A stretch of DNA of 9,026 nt from Deltaproteobacteria bacterium (GCA_030673955.1 DAOVBF010000026.1:1-9026); one strand, 5' to 3'. Counted from the stretch's first letter, positions 1 to 5,820 are shown. The notes: generated by a model from the sequence alone, not told the origin. Program-made: numbers and translations.

Positions 1-126
1 GATCACCTCCTCGGCCTCAGCTACACCCTTCGGAGTTATGCCCATTCGTGCCAGAATCGCGATGACCCGCTGGCCGCGGTCCGCTCGGGCCCGAGCCAGG
101 TCCAGCTGGAAACGGAGCAGGACGCG
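1..126 (-). pseudogene. In-frame remainder of the TolC-like gene beyond the amber codon, cut by the window edge
   Basis: Reading past the TAG at 127-129 in the same frame gives 42 sense codons with no further stop. They begin RVLLRFQLDLARARADRG and continue to ARMGITPKGVAEAEEVI at the edge. This is the expected final amphipathic helix of an OEP domain, where family members read like LDAQRxLLxxQLxxARAxAD. The codon before is GCC (Ala) and the codon after is CGC (Arg). A single C-to-T change (CAG to TAG) at the stop would restore the common 'AQR' pattern. The true end of the original gene lies outside the window. It is therefore part of a disrupted gene unless the base is a sequencing or assembly error. 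Confidence 0.75.
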
Positions 127-1317
127 CTAGGCATACAGGGCATCCAGAAAGCTGGCCGCTCCCCTCTCGAACGCCGCCTTGGCGGCGTCGAGTGCCTGCT
201 GGCCCACGGGGATGAGACTGGTCTCGTAGAGGTCGACGCGGCGCCCGGCGTCGTGGAGCTCGAAGAGCAGCTGATCAGTCTCCGCCAGGAGCTGCAGCTC
301 TTGGTCCTTCTGACTCACTGCGAAGCCGCGGCGTCGGGCGTCGGCCTCGCGGATGGCCGCGCGATACTTGGAGGTGTCAACCGGCAGTGGCACCGAGACG
401 CTGAGGATCCAGGCATCGCGGCCGCGATCACTAAACGAGGTCAGATCGGAGCGACTGGTACGGATGTTATCGATGCCCAGTGTGACGTCGGGGAACCGCT
501 CCCGGCGGGCCAGCGCGAGGGAGCGGTCCGCGCCCCGCGTCTCGAATTGGAGCGCCAGCAGCTTCGGACTCTCGCTCTGCACTTGCTCCAGAACCGCCGC
601 GTCATCGGGCAGCGTGTCCGCGGGATCGAGGAGGGGCGCGGGCCAGGGCCGGGGGGCCTCGACGGTCCGCCCGCGCGCGGCATCCACGCGCTTGGCCCGG
701 GGGGGTCGCCTCTGCTCGAGCGATCGCATGCGGTCCTCGAGCGTCCCCACCTCGACCTGTATCCGGAGCAGATCGGACTGAGGCGTGCGGCCTGTTGCGT
801 AGCGCGTGCGCACGACACCCTCCACCCCCTCCAGCAGCGTCAGGTTCTCGCGCGTGATGTCGATGGCGCGGGCGAGGTATGCGTATGCGTAGTACGCGCG
901 CGCGACCTGCTCGAAGGCTGCCAAGCGCTGAACGCGATAGCGTTGCCACGCCGCGAGTGCGGCCTGCTCGGCGGCCTTTGTCCGCAGGCCCAGCTTGCCG
1001 AAGAACGGGAAGCGTTGAGCGAGACCGATGCGATGTTCCTGGGCACCGAGCGCGGTCTCGACCTCGCGCGCGAAGTAGCCGTAGCGCAGCGTCGGGTCGG
1101 GCCAGCCGCCGGCCTGCGGTACGCGCTCCACCGCTTCTCTCCAGCGCAGGCGTGCCGCCTCGAGGGCGGGGCTCTGTTGCTGCGCCAGGCGGAGGTAGGT
1201 CGCAAGCGGTGCGTCCGGGCTGAGCTCGATCTCGGCGGCACCCGCCGGGCGGCAGTTGGTAAACGTCGCGAACATCAGGAGTGCACGAAGCACACTCCGC
1301 ACGAAAATCCTTTTCAT
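127..1317 (-). CDS. TolC/CusC-family outer membrane efflux protein, truncated by an in-frame amber codon
   Basis: Outer-membrane channel component of a tripartite efflux pump; the CusC/CzcC branch, used with heavy-metal RND pumps, fits best. Family hallmarks: an N-terminal signal peptide (about residues 1-28, ending PAGAA), WPDPTLRYG at 72-80, QRFPFFGKLGLR at 101-112, the helix-turn YATGRTPQSDLLRIQVE at 173-189, RFPDVTLGI at 274-282, VSVPLP at 307-312 and FERGAASFLD at 383-392. These cover both OEP repeats. The ATG at 1317 has GGAG six bases upstream. TAG at 127-129 stops the frame where relatives continue into the last long helix (usual family length about 410-470 aa); the remaining frame is annotated at 1-126. 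The gene lies 74 bp downstream of a Cys/His-rich exported protein, as in metal-efflux operons. NC at residues 21-22 is not preceded by a good lipobox, so lipidation is doubtful. Family assignment is sure; the metal substrate is inference. Confidence 0.88.
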   Translation of the reverse strand: MKRIFVRSVLRALLMFATFTNCRPAGAAEIELSPDAPLATYLRLAQQQSPALEAARLRWREAVERVPQAGGWPDPTLRYGYFAREVETALGAQEHRIGLAQRFPFFGKLGLRTKAAEQAALAAWQRYRVQRLAAFEQVARAYYAYAYLARAIDITRENLTLLEGVEGVVRTRYATGRTPQSDLLRIQVEVGTLEDRMRSLEQRRPPRAKRVDAARGRTVEAPRPWPAPLLDPADTLPDDAAVLEQVQSESPKLLALQFETRGADRSLALARRERFPDVTLGIDNIRTSRSDLTSFSDRGRDAWILSVSVPLPVDTSKYRAAIREADARRRGFAVSQKDQELQLLAETDQLLFELHDAGRRVDLYETSLIPVGQQALDAAKAAFERGAASFLDALYA

Positions 1318-1323
1318 ACGTCA

Positions 1324-1403
1324 CTCCGAATCAGGCAAGAGGGATCGTCACGCCCGCGAGCGGGCGTACAAGTCTACGCGATCCTGTGCAACTAGATTCG
1401 GAG
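1324..1403 (-). promoter_or_regulatory. Long-range inverted repeat that can mask the TolC-like gene's Shine-Dalgarno
   Basis: On the minus strand CTCCGAATC (1403-1395) covers the last sense codons of the 119-aa gene, ending immediately before its TAG stop. Its perfect 9-base complement GATTCGGAG (1332-1324) contains the GGAG Shine-Dalgarno of the TolC-like gene. The 62 bases between them hold the 7-bp hairpin at 1350-1367. A ribosome finishing the upstream gene would cover the left arm and free the Shine-Dalgarno, the classic layout for translational coupling. The pairing is seen in the sequence; its use in the cell is inferred. Confidence 0.45.
1350..1367. other. Intergenic hairpin between the Cys/His gene and the TolC-like gene
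   Basis: ACGCCCG (1350-1356) and CGGGCGT (1361-1367) form a perfect 7-bp stem around a CGAG loop. There is no T-tract on either side in either direction, so it is not a standard intrinsic terminator. It sits inside the larger 9-bp inverted repeat at 1324-1332/1395-1403, so in the minus-strand transcript it would be the inner arm of a two-tier structure. It may help bring the outer arms together or act as a processing site; that role is inference. Confidence 0.5.
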
Positions 1404-1751
1404 CGGTGAGTTATGTCTCAGGAAGGGTGAGACGGAGCGATCGGGGGGCGGATGGGTTAGGCCGGGGAGGCCGGTCCAATCCGGAGCCTGCAGCTCCGGC
1501 GCGCTCGAAACCCCCACCAGCGCCAGCTGAAGGAGCGCGTCGAAAGACACCTGGGCCGAGACATAGGCGTCACAGGCGGCGCAGCACTGTCCCTCATCGT
1601 CCGGGGCCGGCGCCTCCGGGCTCTCCGGCTGGGCGGGATGGGCGTGACAGGGCGCGGTCGGCGTCTCCCGATCGCGGGTCGAGCCTTTGCAGATCGCCGG
1701 GGCGATCGGCATCGAGACGATCAAGAGGAGCGCTAGAACGCGTTTTCGCAT
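1392..1751 (-). CDS. Small exported Cys/His-rich protein, putative metal-resistance accessory protein
   Basis: A 119-aa protein with a clear signal peptide: positive MRKR, then hydrophobic VLALLLIVSMPIAPAI to about residue 20. The mature part is proline-rich and carries C35-H36-A-H38, then C56-C57-A-A-C60, and H100 and H112. The C-terminus (PPPDRSVSPFLRHNSPLRI) is proline/arginine-rich. Small exported proteins with this build (CHxH, CCxxC, Pro-rich end) commonly precede RND metal-efflux genes, and some fall in DUF2946-like families. I cannot assign a family with certainty. The start at 1751 is preferred because GGAAGG lies a few bases upstream and the signal peptide begins there. The frame is open further upstream to 2270, but that part would overlap the end of the 735-aa gene and looks non-coding. 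Its last codons pair with the next gene's ribosome-binding site. A likely role is periplasmic metal binding or sensing for the efflux system; this is inference. Confidence 0.68.
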   Translation of the reverse strand: MRKRVLALLLIVSMPIAPAICKGSTRDRETPTAPCHAHPAQPESPEAPAPDDEGQCCAACDAYVSAQVSFDALLQLALVGVSSAPELQAPDWTGLPGLTHPPPDRSVSPFLRHNSPLRI

Positions 1752-1762
1752 ACCGCCTTCCG

Positions 1763-1791
1763 AGTCTATGTTCGACTGCACGGGAGTCAAA
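1763..1791 (-). promoter_or_regulatory. Candidate promoter with overlapping inverted repeat for the Cys/His-TolC unit
   Basis: On the minus strand TTGACT (1790-1785) is followed after 16 bases by TAGACT (1768-1763), a fair sigma70-type pair (5/6 and 4/6). An imperfect inverted repeat overlaps the -35: TTTGACT (1791-1785), a 7-base spacer, then AGTCGAA (1777-1771), with 6 of 7 positions matching. A dyad in the spacer next to TTGACT recalls metal-responsive MerR-family promoters, although this spacing is shorter than their usual 19-20. The -10 ends only 11 bases before the ATG, so the start point would leave almost no leader and would lose part of the Shine-Dalgarno. That weakens the call. Confidence 0.3.
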
Positions 1792-1917
1792 CCGTAGCCG
1801 AGATCCGGACCGGCGTCACCCGCGTGCGTATCCGGTCCGAGAAACGCGTTCCGAGCCGCAGAGCCGCTGACAGCAGGCGCAGGCGGACACAGTCGGGTCC
1901 CGCTGAGACCGGGCGTG

Positions 1918-4125
1918 TCAGTCGCTCCTGTCCTTGAACTGGTCCGCCTGATTCCGGCTTGCCGGCGCGCTGTAAGCAGCGGACCAGCACTCGCCCTGCG
2001 TATTCTTGAGCTGCACAGTGACCTTGCTGTCCTGGAGAAGCAGCAGGCTCGGCATCCCGAGGCTCGCGCCTTTACCCTTGAACCGGAGGCTGGCCTTTCC
2101 CGGGCCGCCCGCGCGCAGCATGATGTGCGAGATGCCGTTGGGGCTGAGGTTCTTGTCCCGGTACCTGTAGCCCTCGCTTCCCATGGGCTCCCAGCACGGC
2201 CTACCGGTGCAGCTACCGCCTGCGGGTGCGCTGGCGCGCAGCACGAGCCTCGCTCCCCCGCCGTCCTCATCGTAGATACAGAGTGTGTAGGCGGTGAACC
2301 CGTTCACCGGATCGCCGAATTCCTCCGGCGCCGTCGCTGCGCCCTTGGCCCACTTCCAGGTGAGCCGGTCCTTCGAGTCATCACTCCGGTTCCGAAGCTT
2401 CAGCGACGCCTTCCCAGTCTGGATGGGTTCGCGGCAATCCGGCTCGGGCTCCTCCAGCCCCGTGCACGTCCCCGCGCCGCACGTGTCCGACGTCGTGCAG
2501 AGGTTGCCGTCATCGCAGGAGGCGCCCGGCGGCTCGAGCTCACAGCCCGCCGAGCAGCAGTCGCCGGCGTCGAGATTTCCGTCGTCGCACTGCTCGCCGC
2601 CCGTCACGATTCCGTTCCCGCAGCTGGTAAAGGTGCAGTTCGAGTCGCAGCCGTCTCCGTCCACGAGGTTCCCGTCGTCGCACTCCTCGCCGGTGCTCGT
2701 CTCGCCGTCTCCGCAGCTCGTCTCGTCCGCTCCTATCTCCACGCGTGTGCCGCTCACCCGCGGCCCGTCATCGAGATCGACCTCATCCCCGCTGGGCACG
2801 AACGCGGGATCGCCGCGGTCAATCGCGGGTGAGGAGAGCGCGAGATGGAAATCGCTGGCGTTTGGATCCACGAGCTCGGGGTCGGCGAAGAGCGAGTTCG
2901 GATCCTGGCCGGAACCGCTCCGGTAGGCGTCGAACCCCTGGTAGCTTGTGTCTTGCCAGACGAACTCCGCGGCGTTCGAACCGGCCTCCGTGTACCAGAG
3001 GTTGTAGTCCAGGGTGTTGTCGATGTTTCCGTTCTCGGAGTAGAGCTGGATGTTTTGGGAGGTGCTGTAGAAAATGTTGTTCTTCACGACGTTATCACGG
3101 GCATACTGAACCCAGAGCTCGCCCACGCCCTCGCCGAGCGTGTCGTTCTTGTAGCAGGTGTTGTTCAAGAAATGGCTATCGCGTGTGCGCCCGACCGACG
3201 CGTTGAAGCCCCCGAACACGATGCAGGTTCTCTCGTTGGCGTAGAGCACGTTATTGCGCACGATGATGTTCAGCGCATCGGTGCCGGCGTTCTCGGCACC
3301 GACCTCGATCCCGAGATCGCACTCGGCAACGATGTTGTTCTCGATCACGATGTTGCGTCCACCATCCACGTAGATCCCACCGGCGTAGCCGCCGCCCTTT
3401 TCGTTCGCGCGGTAGACTTGATTTCCCCGGCACACGCCGTTTCGGGCGACCTTGTTCGGATCGGGCTGGATGTCGGTCTCGCCGCCGATGAAGTCGATGC
3501 CGATATTGTTGACGTCTCGAACGATGTTGTTCGTCACCTGAAAATCCGTGACGTTGCCGTTCAGCGTGAGCGCCTCGCTCCGGAACGGCTCGCAATCGTA
3601 AATCTCGTTTCCATCGATCACGAGCTCGGAGATCGGCTCGGGCTCCGTTCCGTAGACCGTAATGCCCATAGCGTGGGCGCCGCGGATGTCGTGGATCCGG
3701 TTACTCCGGATCTCGATCCGGGAGCCCGAGCCGAGAACCCGGACCCCCGATCCGTCGTTTACGCCCAGATGATTTCGGATCTCGAAGCCGATCAGCTTGA
3801 TGTAGCTGCGCCCCTCGATGCGTACCATGTCGCTTCCCGGCACATCCGTACCGTCAAGGATCGGGCTCTCTCCGGGGGAGGCCTGCAGCGTGATGTAGCC
3901 CTGGTTGGGATCGCCGCTGCGCGGAAACACGAGCTTCTCGAAGTACGGGCTCGTCTTCTGGTGGACGGAGATCGTGTCGCCCGCCATCGCCACGTCGAGC
4001 GCCGCCTGGATCTGGGTGAAGTCTCCTCCCGACTCCGCCACCGTGTAGTCGGTGGCGCGGGCGGGCGCACCGAGAAGGAGAACGGCAAGCGCAAGCAGGG
4101 GGAATGACCCGAGAGATCGCTTCAT
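1918..4125 (-). CDS. Secreted right-handed beta-helix protein with Myxococcus-type cysteine-rich repeats (DUF4215) and duplicated C-terminal module
   Basis: A 735-aa exported protein. Residues 1-24 are a signal peptide ending APARA. Residues 27-465 form a right-handed parallel beta-helix (pectin-lyase fold), with many strand-turn repeats of the type 'NNIVRDVNNIGIDF' and 'ENNIVAECDLGIEV'. It ends with the usual closing segment DFHLALSSPAIDRGD (425-439). Two cysteine-rich DUF4215/TIGR02232-type repeats follow (471-497 and 502-528, core GEECDDGN and GEQCDDGN). After them comes a CDDGNxCTxxDxC element (537-555). The last 165 residues (570-735) are a Trp/Cys-containing module that appears internally duplicated, with GKASLKLRN at 571-579 matching GKASLRFKG at 676-684. 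The fold occurs in polysaccharide lyases and in surface adhesins; I see no catalytic set that decides between them. The ATG at 4125 has no real Shine-Dalgarno but follows a strong promoter closely. Location is probably cell surface or extracellular. Function is unknown. Confidence 0.85.
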   Translation of the reverse strand: MKRSLGSFPLLALAVLLLGAPARATDYTVAESGGDFTQIQAALDVAMAGDTISVHQKTSPYFEKLVFPRSGDPNQGYITLQASPGESPILDGTDVPGSDMVRIEGRSYIKLIGFEIRNHLGVNDGSGVRVLGSGSRIEIRSNRIHDIRGAHAMGITVYGTEPEPISELVIDGNEIYDCEPFRSEALTLNGNVTDFQVTNNIVRDVNNIGIDFIGGETDIQPDPNKVARNGVCRGNQVYRANEKGGGYAGGIYVDGGRNIVIENNIVAECDLGIEVGAENAGTDALNIIVRNNVLYANERTCIVFGGFNASVGRTRDSHFLNNTCYKNDTLGEGVGELWVQYARDNVVKNNIFYSTSQNIQLYSENGNIDNTLDYNLWYTEAGSNAAEFVWQDTSYQGFDAYRSGSGQDPNSLFADPELVDPNASDFHLALSSPAIDRGDPAFVPSGDEVDLDDGPRVSGTRVEIGADETSCGDGETSTGEECDDGNLVDGDGCDSNCTFTSCGNGIVTGGEQCDDGNLDAGDCCSAGCELEPPGASCDDGNLCTTSDTCGAGTCTGLEEPEPDCREPIQTGKASLKLRNRSDDSKDRLTWKWAKGAATAPEEFGDPVNGFTAYTLCIYDEDGGGARLVLRASAPAGGSCTGRPCWEPMGSEGYRYRDKNLSPNGISHIMLRAGGPGKASLRFKGKGASLGMPSLLLLQDSKVTVQLKNTQGECWSAAYSAPASRNQADQFKDRSD

Positions 4126-4137
4126 CGACGTCCAACG

Positions 4138-4166
4138 ATTCTGCGGGGGGGACCCCGCGCTGTCAA
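4138..4166 (-). promoter_or_regulatory. Promoter with palindromic spacer for the beta-helix gene
   Basis: On the minus strand a consensus TTGACA (4166-4161) is followed after exactly 17 bases by CAGAAT (4143-4138), a 4/6 match to the -10. The -10 ends 12 bases before the ATG at 4125, predicting a leader of only about 5-6 bases. This fits the absence of a Shine-Dalgarno and a near-leaderless mRNA. Almost the whole spacer is an inverted repeat, with arms GCGGGG (4143-4148) and CCCCGC (4153-4158). It could be an operator or simply a GC-rich spacer that resists melting. Confidence 0.5.
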
Positions 4167-4171
4167 AAGGG

Positions 4172-4194
4172 CCCGGCCGCAGCCTGAGGCCGGG
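4172..4194. other. GC-rich hairpin in the divergent intergenic region
   Basis: CCCGGCC (4172-4178) and GGCCGGG (4188-4194) form a perfect 7-bp stem with a 9-base loop. On the plus strand it is followed by TTTGTG, and on the minus strand by CCCTTTTG, so it looks weakly terminator-like both ways. It lies between two divergent genes, where no terminator is needed. It may act as a 5'-leader element of the SDR transcript or as a barrier between the two promoters. No function can be assigned from sequence alone. Confidence 0.4.
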
Positions 4195-4265
4195 TTTGTG
4201 CGGCCTCGAGCCCGAAGCTGTGGTTCTATGTCACACTGCGGGCCGTCGATCCGTAGGGGGCAACG

Positions 4266-5015
4266 ATGAGCAGGCGGCTTGAGGGCAAGCGAGCCCTGGT
4301 GACGGGCGGATCTCGAGGGATCGGGCGGGGGATTGCCTTGGCCTACGCGGAGGCCGGGGCGGACGTGGTGCTTGGCTACCGACGGCAGCAGGAGTCCGCC
4401 CAGGCTGTGGTGAAGGAGATCGAGGCACTCGGCCGCCGCGCGTTCGCCTTTGCTGCCGATGTGCGAGATGCCCAGGCGGTGACCGAAATGGTGACGGGGG
4501 CGCGGGAGGCACTCGGGGGTCTGGACATCGTCGTGGCCGGGGCCGGCGTCGCCACGCGCTTTCAGCCTGTGCACGAGGTGGACCCGGGCTACTGGGAACG
4601 CGTGATCGGAATCGATCTCACGGGTGTCTTTCACACATTGCACGCCGCCCTACCGATTCTGCGTGCGCAAGGCTCGGGTGTGATCCTCACAATATCCTCC
4701 ATCGAGGCCGATGCCTGCCGCGCGAACGGCGGGCCCTACGCGGCCTCGAAGGCCGCGGTCACGGCTCTGACCAAGGTGGTGGCGCGCGAGAATGCCTCCG
4801 CCAACATTCGCTGCAATGTCATTTCGCCGGGCCTGGTGATGACGGATATGGGCCAGGGCTTGCTCGAGCAGCACGGCGAGGCCGTCATCAGCGGAATCCC
4901 GCTCGGCAGGGCCGGAACTCCGGAGGACGTCGCGCGCCTGGCTGTGTACCTGGCCTCCGACGACGCTGCCTGGATCACCGCGACAGACTTCCGGATCGAC
5001 GGCGGGCAATGGTGA
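4266..5015 (+). CDS. Short-chain dehydrogenase/reductase (SDR), FabG-like
   Basis: A classical 249-aa SDR, full length for the family (about 245-255), catalysing NAD(P)-dependent oxidation or reduction of a hydroxyl/keto group in the cytoplasm. Seen: the Rossmann motif TGGSRGIG (13-20), D65 in the adenine-binding loop, catalytic S145 in ISS, and Y158-AAS-K162 (the S...YxxxK set), PG at 188-189 and the C-terminal IDGG (244-247). Two conserved sites differ: the NNAG motif is AGAG (91-94), and the catalytic Asn of 'NLTGVF' is Asp (D117 in IDLTGVF). R39-R40 after the second strand would favour NADPH. AGGGGG five bases upstream supports the ATG at 4266. It overlaps the following GntR-family regulator by 7 nt, so the two are probably co-transcribed and the regulator may control it. 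The substrate is not predictable; with a FadR-like partner a 3-oxoacyl or other lipid substrate is possible. Confidence 0.93.
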   Translation: MSRRLEGKRALVTGGSRGIGRGIALAYAEAGADVVLGYRRQQESAQAVVKEIEALGRRAFAFAADVRDAQAVTEMVTGAREALGGLDIVVAGAGVATRFQPVHEVDPGYWERVIGIDLTGVFHTLHAALPILRAQGSGVILTISSIEADACRANGGPYAASKAAVTALTKVVARENASANIRCNVISPGLVMTDMGQGLLEQHGEAVISGIPLGRAGTPEDVARLAVYLASDDAAWITATDFRIDGGQW

Positions 5016-5746
5016 GCCCGGAGCGCGAGCTGCGAGCCGAGTCGCGCCGCGTCCTCTCCGACGCCGTTGCGGACCGGATCCAGGCCAAGATCCTCGATGG
5101 GACCTTTCGGCCCGGCGAGCGTTTGCCGCCGGAACGCGAGCTGGCCGAGCGGCTGCAGGTCAATCGAAGCTCCCTGCGCGAGGCACTCAAGAAGCTCGAG
5201 CAGCTGCGTCTGATCGCCATCCAGCAGGGCTCGGGCATCCGCGTGCGGAGCCCCGAGGATGCGAGCTTCGATTTCGTGTGGGCGATGCTGTTCCCCGGGG
5301 GGCGGCCGAATCTGCCGCGGATCCGAGACCTCCTCGAGCTGCGTGAGGCCCTGCTGCCTGGAACCCTCAGGCTGGCCATCGAACGCGCCAGCGCCGGCGA
5401 GATCGCGGAGGCGGTGCGGCTGCTCCAGCGTGCCACCGATCCCGAGCTCCCCGATCAGGAATTCGCGAGCATGCTGCGCCGGCTAGAGGAGGGGCTGGCC
5501 CGCATGTCCGGCAACCAGATCCTGCTCCTGCTCTCCAACTCGCTTGGCCGCTTCATGGGCCAGGCCGGCTTCCGGCCCGCTGCTTTAGTCTTGGCGCGTA
5601 ACCGCCAGCCGCTCTTCTCAACCATGCGACGGCTGGCGGTGGCGCTCGAGGCCAGGGATGCGGGAAGCGCCGAGCGGGCACTGACGGAGCTCTGGCGCGG
5701 CGTGGCCCGGGGGATCCTCGAGGGGTTCGCAGCGCCGGGCGCTTAG
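5009..5746 (+). CDS. GntR-family transcriptional regulator, FadR-like
   Basis: A 245-aa DNA-binding regulator. Residues about 14-80 are the GntR winged helix-turn-helix, with PGERLPPERELAERL at 35-49, NRSSLREALKKLE at 52-64 and the wing QQGSGIRVR at 72-80. Residues about 100-240 are all-helical, as in FadR/FCD effector domains. The whole protein contains no histidine, so the D-H-H metal site of typical FCD regulators is absent. That is more like FadR itself, which binds acyl-CoA without metal. The ATG at 5009 lies inside the end of the SDR gene (ATGGTGA contains both the start and the SDR stop), implying translational coupling; GGCGGG just upstream can serve as ribosome-binding site. It probably senses a metabolite linked to the SDR and regulates this operon. 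The effector is unknown. Confidence 0.9.
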   Translation: MVSPERELRAESRRVLSDAVADRIQAKILDGTFRPGERLPPERELAERLQVNRSSLREALKKLEQLRLIAIQQGSGIRVRSPEDASFDFVWAMLFPGGRPNLPRIRDLLELREALLPGTLRLAIERASAGEIAEAVRLLQRATDPELPDQEFASMLRRLEEGLARMSGNQILLLLSNSLGRFMGQAGFRPAALVLARNRQPLFSTMRRLAVALEARDAGSAERALTELWRGVARGILEGFAAPGA

Positions 5747-5773
5747 GCCGAGGGCCCGGCGGCGAGGGAGAGG

Positions 5774-5801
5774 TTGACCCAGCCCGAGCCCGCGCGATAA
5801 A
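5774..5801 (+). promoter_or_regulatory. Candidate sigma70-type promoter for the methyltransferase gene
   Basis: TTGACC (5774-5779, 5/6 to consensus) is followed after 16 bases by GATAAA (5796-5801, 4/6). It starts 28 bases after the stop of the GntR gene and predicts a start point near 5808, giving a leader of about 70 bases before the ATG at 5877. It makes the methyltransferase an independent unit. The palindrome at 5805-5820 would lie at the start point. Confidence 0.45.
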
Positions 5802-5804
5802 ACT

Positions 5805-5820
5805 CCGGTGCCTGCACCGG
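5805..5820. promoter_or_regulatory. Perfect 16-bp palindrome at the predicted transcription start
   Basis: CCGGTGCCTGCACCGG reads as CCGGTGC, CT, then its exact reverse complement GCACCGG. It begins four bases after the candidate -10 (5796-5801), an ideal position for a repressor operator. Alternatively it forms a stable hairpin at the 5' end of the mRNA, which can protect transcripts. No T-run follows, so it is not a terminator for the preceding GntR gene. Confidence 0.45.

Noticed and set aside
127..129. Amber stop recoded as an amino acid
   Set aside because: TAG ends at least three other genes in this window with no sensible extension, so a point mutation or base error is simpler.
640..720. 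Possible compensated frameshift in the Arg/Pro-rich middle of the TolC-like protein near a G-run at 699-706
   Set aside because: The in-frame residues RVDAARGRTVEAP align well with the family pattern RLNALLGRPxDAP, so no shift is needed.
1254..1256. Cys22 of the TolC-like protein as a lipoprotein cleavage site
   Set aside because: The preceding FTN does not fit a lipobox, and a normal signal-peptidase site follows at PAGAA.
253..1395. 380-codon plus-strand open frame opposite the TolC-like gene
   Set aside because: It is the antisense shadow of a clear OEP-family protein; the translation has no recognisable domain and is typical of GC-rich antisense frames.
1752..2270. Upstream extension of the 119-aa gene to 2270
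   Set aside because: It overlaps the coding end of the 735-aa protein by more than 350 bases and lacks protein-like features; the signal peptide and Shine-Dalgarno fix the start at 1751.
1915..4107. Two long plus-strand frames (1915-2832 and 2845-4107) opposite the beta-helix gene
   Set aside because: The minus strand encodes an unmistakable signal peptide, beta-helix and cysteine repeats; the plus translations are low-complexity Val/Ala/Arg shadows.
4172..4194. Hairpin as an intrinsic terminator
   Set aside because: It lies between two divergent starts, and its T-runs are only three or four bases long.
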